Assembly: GCA_963576735.1 (NCBI GenBank)
Contig: OY755190.1
Location: forward strand, 1,915,695-1,979,694
Source of the DNA: Bedellia somnulentella
Lineage: Eukaryota > Arthropoda > Insecta > Lepidoptera > Bedelliidae
Reading direction: 5' to 3'
DNA: 64,000 bases
Of this stretch, positions 1 to 9,985 are shown piece after piece; the first letter of the stretch is position 1; every line of letters starts with the position of its first letter. The position numbers were made by a program, and so were the translations under genes. The notes beneath the pieces were generated by a model. The model was not told the origin of the DNA, did no database searches, and saw only the letters and a program-made list of their open reading frames with translations.

Positions 1-1120
1 AACTAGGTTGTTTATTCGTTAAAGGGGGTTATTGTATTATATTGTCAAGTATAAATAAGGCAATCATAGAAGAAAAATGTTACGATTATATAAATAAGTG
101 CAATACTGTATCAAGTCAAATGTTCTCTTTAAGATATAATAATTAATTTCGTATTCTTTTTGATTTAATTAGCTATTACGAAATGATGTTTTTCATAAAA
201 ATCACATTCTATTACATAAAGCTTTTTTGCAATTACTTCATCTTCTCACTACATAACTTATATATTATTAGTAATAGACGAATATATAATTCTTTGTTAA
301 AACCTAATTTGCAATTTCAAGTTATTAAGATGACTGAATGTAAATTACAAACCAGTATGTATCAATTTTTTTGGAAACAATGATGCTTTATAAGAAATAA
401 AAAATATTCTAAGCGAAATCAAATCTGTAAAGTAAATCATTTGTTAAAAATCTATATTGTGATTTTTCTTTGTTATGTAACTAAAACGTATCCTACGTTT
501 GATTTTACACTTCTTCTACCCTTTATCAGTGATTTACTAATATGGAACCTTGTTTTGTAGTAACTTTCTATAGATTAAGTAATTATTTTTTATCGAGCAT
601 TTTAACTTACCCATTATATGTGCAATTCTCAGTGCAATACGTAGTTGTTAATTAACTTATATTTACTTACCTACTTGATTTAGATTTTGTACGATATGTC
701 GAGTACAGACATTTTTGTATTTTTGTGATTGTGTATGCGTTGTTTATAATAAATACAATTTCAATATGAGTTGGTTTTTTATTTTCAGGAGATACAAATT
801 AATTGTGATTTATTTTGAAATCAATTAAAGACTTATTAATACATAAAGTGTGAAAAACCTATAACGCCCCGCTTTTCCAATGTTTAAATTCTTAAGTTAT
901 GTAAAACATGGTGGCTTATAAAGGTGAATTCATTATTGACATGTTAAGGGCGCCCCCAATAACCTGAATCCGGCCCTTTTGGAAACACAGACAGAGAAAT
1001 TATAAGTAACAGATTTCGTATTTCAACTTTTTGGATGATTATTCTATTCTATCAACTTGTAATAAAGTAAAGCAGTTGACGAAAATAATCATTATATTCG
1101 ACAAAATTCAAAAGAAGAAT
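1..1120. other. AT-rich sequence without a recognised feature
   Basis: Only short chance ORFs. AATAAA-like motifs near 750 (ATAATAAATACAATTTC) could be an old retrotransposon or transcript end, but nothing firm is visible. Confidence 0.4.
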
Positions 1121-1136
1121 TAATATGAACGTTTAT

Positions 1137-1484
1137 TTACAAATCAAACAAATGTTAAGTTATGTGATCGATAGAGAAATGTGATTCCTAAAAGGTGCGG
1201 TGTGAAAGATGTTGTAGTATACAAGTTATGAAAAGGATTGTAAGATGGTAGACCACATAGATAGGATGGATGTAAGTAAATTGGTGAAAGAGATACCATG
1301 TGGATAGTAATGGCAGTGGAGAACAAGACGCCAACTGCGGATAACTGCTCAAAAAGGCAGGCGTCCGAAGTATGAAGAATAAAAGAGCATATTTTATGAA
1401 AAGATTGATTAAAGATAGATGAAGCTTGAGAGGTTTGCCAGGATCGTACAGAATACGATCGATAGTCTTTGCCTAATCCAATGA
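1137..1484 (+). repeat. LINE-A 3' fragment, degenerate
   Basis: Matches the LINE-A C-terminal coding region, including GGCGTCCGAAGTATGAAGAA and CAGGATCGTAC; frame is broken. Confidence 0.8.
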
Positions 1485-1606
1485 GTACTATTTTGACGTC
1501 ACCCGTGGCCGAGTAGATTCGATACCCGTTGAGAGCAACATTTATATGATGAGTATAAATGATTGATTCTGGATGTTTGTCTGTATTGATATAATATTAA
1601 ACATAT

Positions 1607-1752
1607 ACATACATACATACATATACTCACTGCTATATTTCCCTAGAAGGGGTAGCCAGAGCTAAGGAATTATAAATTCCTCAGCCACTTTTGGAAGTTG
1701 AGTGGGGAAAAGATGGTAAAAATAAAGGTTTTTGGTGATGGGTCTCCAACCG
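1607..1752 (-). repeat. SINE-A 3' part
   Basis: Runs from a CATA-rich tail to GGTCTCCAACCG, then is replaced by an inverted head on the other strand (1761-1847). Confidence 0.82.
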
Positions 1753-1760
1753 TGTAGTAG

Positions 1761-1847
1761 TGTCGTGTAGTGCCGGCTTAGAAAGTCGCTACCCCTTTCT
1801 ACCCACGGGTGTCGTAAGAGGCGACTAAGGGTATTGGGGCATTTTAT
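1761..1847 (+). repeat. SINE-A head fused in inverse orientation
   Basis: CGTGTAGTGCCGGCTTAGAA to GGTATTGGGG, joined head-on to the minus-strand copy at 1607-1752. Confidence 0.8.
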
Positions 1848-2546
1848 CGGGGTCTAACTTGATCTGTGTCATATGTCCGTTCATATTTATTTATTAATTA
1901 TTTATTTATTTTACTAATAATGTGTAAATCATCGGTTTTAAATTATATTTTATTATTACTCAATACCGTTTTGCAGTAGTAAATAATAACTCTTGAATCG
2001 TAAATAAAACTCCTTGCGTGCCTGTCATCTTAATTATTTGGCAATCTATCATCTAATTAATATGTAAAGATAAAAAAATGGTTCAAAAAAATCGGTTAAT
2101 ATTCAGTGAACTTGAAAATGTCTTATTCTATACTAACAGCGACATCTCGTAAATGCAGCAATAACTTTCGGTATTTCAGCACTCTGCAGTTCTTGATCTT
2201 TGATTGTAATATATTGATTTCGTTAGTTCTTGGCTCAATCTGTAGAGGGCGCTATGTATAGTACCACTTCTATATGGGCTTTTTTTTCTTTTTGTGTACT
2301 CGTCTAAATTGCCATGTCCCCCGAGTTTGAAGCGGTTTTACCTAAACTATTCGTATGATAATGATATTTAATTATGTATTGTAACGTTTTATTAACTAAT
2401 AAACAATAATTTTACATGCTTTTGATAGGATATTCTAGGTTTTATTCGATAATTATTGAAAACAATTGTCGTTATTTACTATGTCCCCCTCGGGATCGTG
2501 GTACTTCAACACCAAATAAATATGAATTTGTATGAAAAGTATGAAG
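1848..2546. other. AT-rich sequence without a recognised feature
   Basis: No coding frame or known family seen. A motif CTGTAGAGGGCGCTATGTATAG near 2240 resembles conserved repeat ends but was not matched elsewhere in the window. Confidence 0.35.
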
Positions 2547-2770
2547 ATTAGGTAGAGACTATAGATCGCCACTAGTACGATCTTGACAAACCTCTCTTGC
2601 TTCCGTTACATTCGTTATTCTTCTCATACAATGCTCTTTTATTATTCTCACTTCGGACCCCTGCCTTTATAAGAACGTTTTCTATCTGGTCTAGAAACGT
2701 ATTACGAGGCCGTTCTCTACATCTGCATATTATTCTACGATGACTTAAGTGATTTAACTCGAAATTTTGG
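2547..2770 (-). repeat. LINE-A 3' fragment
   Basis: Complement of the LINE-A C-terminal region from CGATCTATAGTCTCTACC upstream; diverged and frame-broken. Confidence 0.78.
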
Positions 2771-2935
2771 AAGAACAAGTCATGAGTCTTAGGGTAGTAT
2801 TTTGGTTAATATATGAGTTCACCATGTGATTAAAACAGACACTCTTTTTCTAATGTATTTTCGATTTCAAGACTGAATGATAACTATTTTACAAAGGCGA
2901 TAATCCGCTGTGAAAGGTAGAAAAAAATTTGTATA

Positions 2936-3052
2936 AACACTATGAGAAGTATAATGAATTTGACGGAAGCAAGTGAGATTTGTCTGGATTGAGCAAAGAG
3001 GCCAACGATAGTCTCTACCAACCTCAATGGCTACTGTGGGCATGAGTATAAG
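2936..3052 (+). repeat. LINE-A 3' end fragment, diverged
   Basis: Retains GTCTCTACCAACC and GGGCATGAGTATA of the LINE-A terminus. Confidence 0.55.
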
Positions 3053-3157
3053 CAAGTACGAATTTATCATTTTCTTTTTAAATTTTTAAAAATAGTCGGT
3101 GTTATTGGTATGCGGCGACGTAACTTACACATTTTAATGGCATTTGCCTTTGGTTAC

Positions 3158-3220
3158 TTGGTTTCCCATTGGGTGGCAGAGACCATCGATCGCCACTTTG
3201 TACGATCATAACAAACTTAA
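3158..3220 (-). repeat. LINE-A 3' end fragment
   Basis: CCCATTGGGTGGCAGAGACC followed by ATCGATCGCCACTTTGTACG is the complement of the LINE-A terminus. Confidence 0.75.
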
Positions 3221-3349
3221 TTTCCAAAATACATTGAATAACTATTTTTACCTTTCTTACAATGCGTTATATTTGCCAAAGTAGTTAAGCTAAACGTCAT
3301 TTACTTTTAACATACAAGTACACAAAAGCATCAAATATACAAAACCACT

Positions 3350-3612
3350 CGTAGAGAGGATGGATGATAGAAAATTGGTAAAAGGGATCTATAGAGCTAG
3401 TGTGGATGGTAATGTTAGTAGAGGATGACCACGGAGAACACACTTGGACCAAATTGAGAGTGTGCTCAAAAAGGCTGGCGTCCGAAGTATGAAGAATAAA
3501 AGAGCATGCATGAAAAGGGTCGGTCAGGATCGTACAAAGTGGCGATCGATAGTCTCTGCCTACCCCAATGGGAATTAATGGCGTGAGTATATGTATGTAT
3601 ATGTATGTATGC
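3350..3612 (+). repeat. LINE-A 3' fragment, young
   Basis: Very close to 17218-17495, with the same GAGAGGATGGATGATAGAAA and the full 3' end and ATGT tail. A deletion of about 40 bp lies near 3518, and one codon reads as a stop. Confidence 0.88.
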
Positions 3613-3664
3613 ACACGTTCAAATTATAACGAACAGTGTTTTTAACGCACCAAAAATTGCTCAA

Positions 3665-3784
3665 TTACATACATCCTCACATGCATACCTACATATACTA
3701 GGGTAGGTAGAGAGTTTAAAGCCTTGTAATCAAAAATACCTCAGCCACTTGAAAATTAGATTGCGGAGAAGATTGTTAAAATAT
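3665..3784 (-). repeat. SINE-A, strongly decayed
   Basis: Traces of the tail, CCTCAGCCACTTGAAAA and GAGAAGATTGTTAAAAT remain. Confidence 0.4.
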
Positions 3785-3985
3785 GTATCGTGTTAGGTAT
3801 CCAGTGACTTCAGCCAACAACCGCTTAAAATGCGGCGTATCTTTCGTTCTCTCGGAGGAGGTTTTCAGGCTATCACCGACATTGTACTGTGACTTAAAAA
3901 AAAGAGCGTTGATGAGTTTCTTATGGGTTTTGCACAACAAACAACAATACACCTTTAAAACCCGAAGTAAAATTTGATTTAAATT
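3785..3985 (+). repeat. LINE-C-like 3' UTR fragment
   Basis: GATGAGTTTCTTATGGGTTT, ACAATACACCTT and CCCGAAGTA align with the LINE-C 3' UTR at 13499-13560. Confidence 0.65.
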
Positions 3986-4061
3986 TACGATTGAGTTTTT
4001 TTTTTTACAAATGCTGTTTTAAAGTAAGCTTGTTTTGTGCATCTACCCAGATAACTAGTTT

Positions 4062-4180
4062 ACCGATCTCACCTTCCAAAGGTTGTCTGGAACAGATCGC
4101 TTTTAGCGATAAGACCGCCGTAAATTTGTGTTTGATGTACAATAAAGAGTTATTCTATTCTATTCTATTCTGTTTTAATC
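4062..4180 (+). repeat. LINE 3' UTR fragment with ATTCT tail
   Basis: GGTTGTCTGGAACAGATCGC, then TTTTAGCGATAAGACCGCC and GTACAATAAAGAG, ending in TATTC repeats. A second copy is at 50297-50424. The family is a non-LTR element, clade unknown. Confidence 0.7.
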
Positions 4181-4500
4181 ATTTTTATTTTTAAACAAAT
4201 CCTCAAATAACCTCAATATTTTACACCAACAAAATAATCAATTTACAAAAAGCTCATTTTCCAAGCTTTCAACCACAACACCTAGAACTAATCTTAATTC
4301 ATAAGATAAGGCAAGACTAGTAAGTGCAGTTAGATAGGACCTTCGCCTGCATATCTTACGACCAGTAAATGGGCTTAGCTAAGCGAAGGAATGCAGTCTG
4401 TACGAGATTATGTTATCTTTAGTTCATCGATTCGATCATATCCTCTTTTATAGCGTTAGGTTGTCTGATGTTAGACTAATCCGGCTTGTTTTATACATGC

Positions 4501-4642
4501 CTATGTTCACGGCTATAAATAGCGAAAAGGGGTAGCCAGAGTTACTAGGAAAAATTCTAAAGCCAACCTTTGAACTCCGTCTGGAGGAAAGATTTTAAAA
4601 TAAAGGACGGTTGGTGATGGGTCCTCAACCACATCGCTACCA
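4501..4642 (-). repeat. SINE-A, decayed
   Basis: TTCACGGCTATAAATAGC, GGGGTAGCCAGAG and TTGGTGATGGGTCCTCAACC are present; the head is missing. Confidence 0.75.
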
Positions 4643-4897
4643 AAACCTTAACATATCTTCTCTCACAACATTATTTTCTAACCCTCCATTGCTTTTACAA
4701 ACGCGAAATGAGAATCAGAACTGGTTTCAAAACCCGCCCTCAACCAGTATCTTCCAAATCAAGAAAACCTCAGCTACTTTTAGTTATTGAGTATGGGAAG
4801 GATGGCGATATAAAAGATCCCTGAAGATTAGTTCTTAACGCAGCCCTTCACTAATGACCTAAGTGATTTTCTGTACCTATACAAAAACTCAAAATCA

Positions 4898-5012
4898 AAC
4901 GTTCACGCCGTATATCACCAAAGGGGTTGCCAGAGATACCTACTAATACTTCAGAACATCACGTGACATGTCACCTGCTGTTCAGAGTACCCACGTTTTG
5001 CTTGCTATGCGA
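4898..5012 (-). repeat. SINE-B 3' part
   Basis: CGTTCACGCCGTATATCACC, AAAGGGGTTGCCAGAG and CACGTGACATGTCACCTG match the SINE-B 3' region. Confidence 0.75.
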
Positions 5013-5330
5013 AAAATATATTTTGCAGTACAATATATTTATATTATTTTGAAAAAAAAACAGTACATTCGGCAATTCTCTTAGGTTAGGTTAGCCGACC
5101 CCGACTGAGAAACGGGAAAAGGCTAAGGTAAATTGATTTGCCCTCCCCTATCCCAGAACCTGGGTACGCCCATGTAGAAAAGAGTGCTTTTATCTAACAT
5201 AAAACATAAAATAATCGAGGTATCAGAACGTTTTTCTTACTAAGTATAGATACAAATTATAAGTTGGTATACGGCAGATTGTACTGGTCAGATTGGACGA
5301 TATGGCTGGAGTGAGGAACTAAATCTGCCT

Positions 5331-5532
5331 TGTAGTGTCGGTTTAGAATAGCACTACCCCATTTCTTCCGATGGGTGTACGTAAAAGGCGACTAACGCTT
5401 TTTTTGGGTAATGCGGTTGGAGACCCATCACCAACAACGTTTATTCCATCATCATTTCCAAAAGTGGCTGAGGAATTTCTGATTCCCTAGCTCTGGCTAC
5501 CCCTTCAAGGGATTCATGAGTATATGTTTATA
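5331..5532 (+). repeat. SINE-A
   Basis: Head TGTAGTGTCGGTTTAGAATA to tail GATTCATGAGTATATG, with a short deletion after GCGACTAACG. Confidence 0.88.
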
Positions 5533-5541
5533 TGTACGTAT

Positions 5542-5622
5542 ATTTTCCCCACTTAGCTTCCAAAAACTGCTGAAGAATTTGTAAGAATTATAAAGCTCTG
5601 GCTACCTTTTTTGGGTTGTTAA
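5542..5622 (+). repeat. SINE-A 3' fragment
   Basis: TTTTCCCCACTTAGCTTCC through AGCTCTGGCTACC. Confidence 0.65.
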
Positions 5623-5738
5623 GCGTGCATTTATTTTATGTATGTTATGTTTTGTTCCGTTCATCAAAATCATATGGCAATTTTTATATAGTCATGAGAC
5701 AATGTATCCAGTGCAAAAAGTGCATTCTCTAAAAGAAA

Positions 5739-5999
5739 GCCGTGTAGTGCCGGCTTAGAATATCACTTTTTACTACCCCTTTCTACCTCGGGTGTCGTAA
5801 GAGGCGACTAAGGGTATGGGGCTTTGCTATGCTGCTATGCTGGTTTTGGGCGTTGTTGTTTTACGGTTGGAGACCCATCACCATTCATTTCTACCATCTT
5901 GTCCCCTATCAACTTCCAAATGAGGCTGAGGAGTTTCTAGTTCTAAAGCTCTGGCTACTTTTGTGGGATTTGTGGCCGTGAGTATAAATGTATGTATGT
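5739..5999 (+). repeat. SINE-A, CCGGC subfamily
   Basis: Starts GCCGTGTAGTGCCGGC, has GGTGTCGTAAGAGGCGAC, and ends in ATGT repeats. Confidence 0.88.
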
Positions 6000-6123
6000 C
6001 TAAAAAAACTCAAAATGGCAAGTGATATTAAACCATCTTTTTCCTTTATATCCGCTTTTTTGGGAATAAACGGCATTGATGACGTTAGTATTAAAATATA
6101 CTTTTTGACCTATTTCACTAACA

Positions 6124-6259
6124 GCTGTCGGCTTAGAATAGCACTACCCCATTTCTTCCGGTGGGTGTACGTAAGAGGCGACTAACGGACTTGGGGCTTT
6201 TTAAGGGATTTTTGGCGATGCGGTTGGAGACCCATCACCAACAACCTATATTCTACCAA
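6124..6259 (+). repeat. SINE-A lacking the 3' part
   Basis: GCTGTCGGCTTAGAATAGC (7 bp deleted in the head) to CCAACAACCTATATTCTACC, then unrelated sequence. Loss of the 3' end implies a later deletion. Confidence 0.8.
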
Positions 6260-6667
6260 CCACTGGTAGCTCCGCGTTTCAAAACGAATTATCTAAAAAT
6301 CAGTTGTACCAGTTAAAAAGTCAAATCTGACTAGGCAGTATGTAGTTGACTACTGAAAGCTAAATTTAAATTGAACCTTTGTATATTAAACTAACTTTTT
6401 AAATCTTGAAGAATCAAGATTAGAGAAATTCAAATAGAATCAAGACTATTAAGAGAATTAAAATATTTATTGAAAATATGATATTGGCAAAAAGAGATGA
6501 CTATGCTTTATATTCATTTATTTTTGCTGTAAATTTTTCCGAAAGATATTTTATAAAGAAGTTCGTAAATTAATATTATGGCCCTAGTGCGAGAACAGGG
6601 TTCAATTACGAAAAGAACCAACTAATTAGTTTTAGACCACGTATTAAGACATAGTTAGACCAGTTTG

Positions 6668-6991
6668 CTGTGTAGTGTCGGCTTAGAATAGCACTACCCC
6701 ATCTCTTCCCGTGGGTGTCGTAGAAGTCGACTAAGGGACTAGGGCTTTTCCATCTTCGCCCTTACACCAATCCAAGGTCTGCCGCGCCGAGGGATGCATG
6801 GCCAGGGGTGAGCCTGGTCGCTAGCGTGCCGCCGTCCCGGAGCTTAGTGCACTCCGGGTACTAAATAACCTTACCTAGTCAAGCGGGGCTCTGGCTAGGT
6901 GGACAGTTTACTTCCCTTGCTTCTCGTGGGTCCAATATGTGTTCGAATTATAATAAACACGGAGGCGGCGATGTAGCTCGCCACTCATCAC
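6668..6991 (+). mobile_element. LINE-A 5' leader with SINE-A-like head
   Basis: The first 85 bases read like SINE-A: 33 bases from TGTGTAGTGTCGGCTTAGAA onward agree exactly, then about 80-85% to GGGCTTTT. The rest is GC-rich (GTGCCGCCGTCCCGGAGC) and unlike other repeats here. It stops at the TIR-1 insertion. Being flanked by the LINE-A target duplication makes this the true element 5' end, not a chance neighbour. Confidence 0.8.
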
Positions 6992-7399
6992 GGGGCCGTT
7001 CAAATATTACGTAAGCAGGTTTATTACAATTATTTACCCTCCCATCCCCCTTGTCAGCAAAAGTAAGCAAAGCTCTTACCCCCTCCCCCTATTCTTACGT
7101 AAACACACATACGATTTAGTAATTTTTTTTAATATTATAATGTAATCGATAGAGATGAAATTTGACACAAGAGACTGATACAAGATTTTTCTGATCAAAA
7201 AGATCAGAAAGAACTCAATATACCTATAGAGTAAGGGACAAGAATATTATAATCTTACGAACATTACTAACTTTTTTTTTTGTTCACATATTAAATTTAA
7301 ATCCATGACTTTAAGTTTTCGATGACATTAGATTGCTGCTCAGTGTTGCAAGTATGCTCACTTTCTTCCGATGTTGGAATGTCTATGTTCGTTCTCAAC

Positions 7400-7458
7400 T
7401 CAACTTAACTCAAATATTCACGCCGTATATGCCTGAATAGGGGGCAGGCCTATCGCCG
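7400..7458 (-). repeat. SINE-B-derived segment in outer TIR-1, left of the TIR-2 insertion
   Basis: TTCACGCCGTATATGCCTG joins GGGGGCAGGCCTATCGCCG with the same internal gap as in the inner TIR-1. It continues at 9879-9985 beyond TIR-2. Confidence 0.72.
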
Positions 7459-8447
7459 CACAAAGGTAGGTTTTTAGGTTTTATGCGGCCAATATTGAAT
7501 TTTTAAAGTAGTTTCAAATACAAAATATAACATCTCTCTACCTTAACAACAGACCAGGCGATAATAAACTGGTCCTCTGGCCTTCGAAACCCGTGCGGGG
7601 TGCAGGCACAGCGAGTGGGAACTTGATAGTCGCCCACAATGCACGCGCTCGCTCTCCACACTATTAAAGTGACTTATCTTTGTTCATCAATATTTTTGAT
7701 TTGTAAATAGTTGACCAAGTAAACGCTATTGATTCTAATGCATCAAGTAAACACCATTATATAATAAAAAAAATGTCAACCAAGTATGGTTAAAAGCTTT
7801 ATTTTAATGCTTTTAAACATATTGCGATTTCATCGAAAAATATTCCAGATTTTTTCATTCAAAAGTAATTTAGTTATATTATCGCTTCCTATCGCCGTGA
7901 CATTATTATTTACTATTAAACTTTATGCTCTTGTCTTATGATTCAGATAAAAAACAGCTGCAGATAGGTGCCAATAGGGTAGAAAAGAGCAGTAGAAAAA
8001 TTTCCAAAAAAAGTTGTGTTTCTTTTTTTTGGTAGGTTTTTTTTGTTTATCCGGAATGAAATTAGTTACCTGCCAATTTCGCTACTGAGAATAAAACATA
8101 ATATTCGCTTCTCCTTACAGATTAATTAGATAGGAGGCTCAAAAGGTCTGAAACAAGCATTTTCTGATGTTTAGAGATAATTAGGGGTCGTTCAAATATT
8201 ACGTAAGCAGATTTATTACAATTATTTACCCCCCCATCCCCCTTGTCAGCAAAAGTAAGCAAAGCTCTTACCCCCTCCCCCTATGCTTACGTAAACCTTT
8301 TTATAATATTTTTTTATTGTTATTTTTATAATTTTAAAAATAAGAAAAAAAGATTAGGATTTGACACAAAAAACTGACGCAAGATTTTTGTCCCCTACTC
8401 AATATGTAGTGAGGGACAAGAATATTAAAATCTAACGAACATAACTA

Positions 8448-8693
8448 TTGCCGTTTAGTGTCGGCTTAGAATAACACTACCCCATTTCTACCCGTGGGTG
8501 ATCGTAAGAGGCGACTAAGAGTATAGGGGCTTTTTAAGTGATTTTAGGACGATGTGGTTGGAGACCCGTCACGAAAAACATTTATTATTATCATCTTTTC
8601 CCCAATCAACTTCCAAAAGTGGCAGAGGAATTTATCATTCCAAAGCTCTGGCTACCCTTTTAAGGGATTTATAGCTGGGAGTGATGTATGTAT
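8448..8693 (+). repeat. SINE-A inserted in inner TIR-1
   Basis: This copy defines the family's ends: GCCGTTTAGTGTCGGC at the 5' side and an ATGT tail at the 3' side, flanked by the 11-bp duplication GAACATAACTA (8437-8447, 8694-8704). The element is 246 bp. Confidence 0.9.
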
Positions 8694-8830
8694 GAACATA
8701 ACTAACTTATTTTAAATTTTTGGCACATTTATTTAATTCAAATTCATGATTATAAGTTTTCGATGACATTGGATTGCTGCTCAGTGTTGCAAGTATGCTC
8801 ACTTTCATCTGATTTTGGAATATCTACGTT

Positions 8831-9080
8831 CGTTCTCTACTCAACTTAACTCAAACGTCCACGCTGTATATCCCTGTATAGGGGGCAGGCCTATTGCCGT
8901 TTTGTATAAATATACTGTCACTTGAATAACTACAACTTAGCCATGTGGGTATCCTTATGATGTTTTCCCTCACCGTTAACAACCGTGTTTGCTTTCTTAT
9001 GAATTTTCTCGATGTGACGATTAACTCGAGTAACTCGATGGAAGCATGATAAAGACCACACGTTTGCATGTTCGACCTTG
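8831..9080 (-). repeat. SINE-B-derived internal segment of TIR-1 (inner copy)
   Basis: Contains the SINE-B 3' end (GTCCACGCTGTATATCCC) joined directly to the core (GGGGGCAGGCCTATTGCCG), so about 100 bp of SINE-B is missing. The same deleted fragment occurs in the outer TIR-1 (7400-7458 plus 9879-9985), so it was captured before the family transposed. Confidence 0.75.
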
Positions 9081-9095
9081 GTTGTAAAATAACTA

Positions 9096-9477
9096 ACATA
9101 ACATAAACGTTCACGCCAAATATCCCCGAAGGGTTTGGCAGAGGTACTAATACTTCTGAACATCACGTGACTTTGTCACCTGGTGTTCAGATTACCCACG
9201 TTTTGCATGGACAGTGTACTCACGTGATAGGGGGCAGGCCTATCGCCGTTTTGTACGAATACACTGTCACATGACTAAGTACAACTCAGCCATGTGGGTT
9301 TCCTCACGATGTTTTCCCTCCCCGTTTACAACCATGATATATTAACCACACATATGTCTTTAGAAAAGACAAATTGGTGTAGGCCCAACCCGGGATTTGA
9401 ACGTCGAACGGGGTTTGAATTTGAAAGTCGTTTGCACGATAATCGGTGTTCTACCCATTGAGATATCACGGTTTGGC
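9096..9477 (-). repeat. SINE-B full-length, inserted in inner TIR-1
   Basis: Flanked by AAAATAACTA (9086-9095, 9478-9487). Read on the minus strand it has a tRNA-like head with an A box and a B box (GTTCAAATCCCGGGT), a core with CACGTGA palindromes, the shared 3' hairpin segment, and a TTATG-type tail. Confidence 0.88.
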
Positions 9478-9878
9478 AAAATAACTACCGATGACGTAAT
9501 CTTCATTTAGACTCCCCTACCCCCCATGTCATCCAAAATAAGCAAAGTAAAGACCCCCCCGCCCCTCCGTAGTGCTTACGTAATACTTGAACAGCCCCTT
9601 ATTAAGTATTTTCGGACTACGATGATCTGGAGTAACGAATTGTAGTATATGTCAACAGGATGCGACAATACATTACTATGTAACATTTCCGTTTAAAAGA
9701 AATATCTTTTACGTATGTGATGTTGGGTTTATGACGTTTTTTTTAATATTTTTTTTTGAATATTTATATTTATTTAATTTCAACACAAAGTGGATTTTAT
9801 TATCAATTGTATCATTTAGAACAGTAATATCAATTAAAATAATTTTGGCCGCATAAATATTAAAAACCTACCTATGTG

Positions 9879-9985
9879 CGCCGTTTTGTATGAAAATACT
9901 GTCATTTGACTAAGTACAACTTAGCCATGTGGGTATCCTTATGATGTTTTCCCTCACCGTTAACAACCGTGTTTACTTTTTTATG
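9879..9985 (-). repeat. SINE-B-derived segment in outer TIR-1, right of the TIR-2 insertion
   Basis: CGCCGTTTTGTATGAAAATA through TTCCCTCACCGTTAACAACC continues the SINE-B-like segment interrupted at 7458. It aligns with 8893-8990 of the inner copy. Confidence 0.72.

Larger units (their letters stand above)
8184..9598 (+). mobile_element. TIR-1 DNA transposon (inner copy) nested in TIR-2
   Basis: Begins GGGGTCGTTCAAATATTACG and ends GTAATACTTGAACAGCCCC, with duplication TTA (8181-8183, 9599-9601). It shares most of its length with the outer copy, including CGATGACATT and TGCTGCTCAGTGTTGC. Its own length is about 0.77 kb after removal of one SINE-A and one SINE-B insertion. Confidence 0.82.
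7459..9878. mobile_element. TIR-2 DNA transposon nested in TIR-1
   Basis: Inverted ends CACAAAGGTAGGTTTTTA (7459) and its complement ending CCTACCTATGTG (9878), extending through ATGCGGCCAA, are flanked by CGCCG (7454-7458, 9879-9883). Removing it restores the TIR-1 internal sequence CTATCGCCGTTTTGTATG seen in the inner copy. There is no coding capacity. The internal part at 7550-7680 has GC-rich sequence of unknown origin. Superfamily is unclear because only 5 bp duplicate. Confidence 0.72.

Noticed and set aside
5080..5095. TTAGG repeats suggestive of insect telomere sequence
   Set aside because: Only two to three units, not an array; most likely chance.
6668..6755. Reading this as a stand-alone SINE-A fragment
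   Set aside because: It lies directly inside the LINE-A target duplication and continues into the LINE-A leader; a lone SINE-A would not lack its 3' end by normal retroposition.
8851..9166. Minus-strand frames of 78-87 codons in TIR-1
   Set aside because: They cross the boundary of a nested SINE-B insertion and show no domain.
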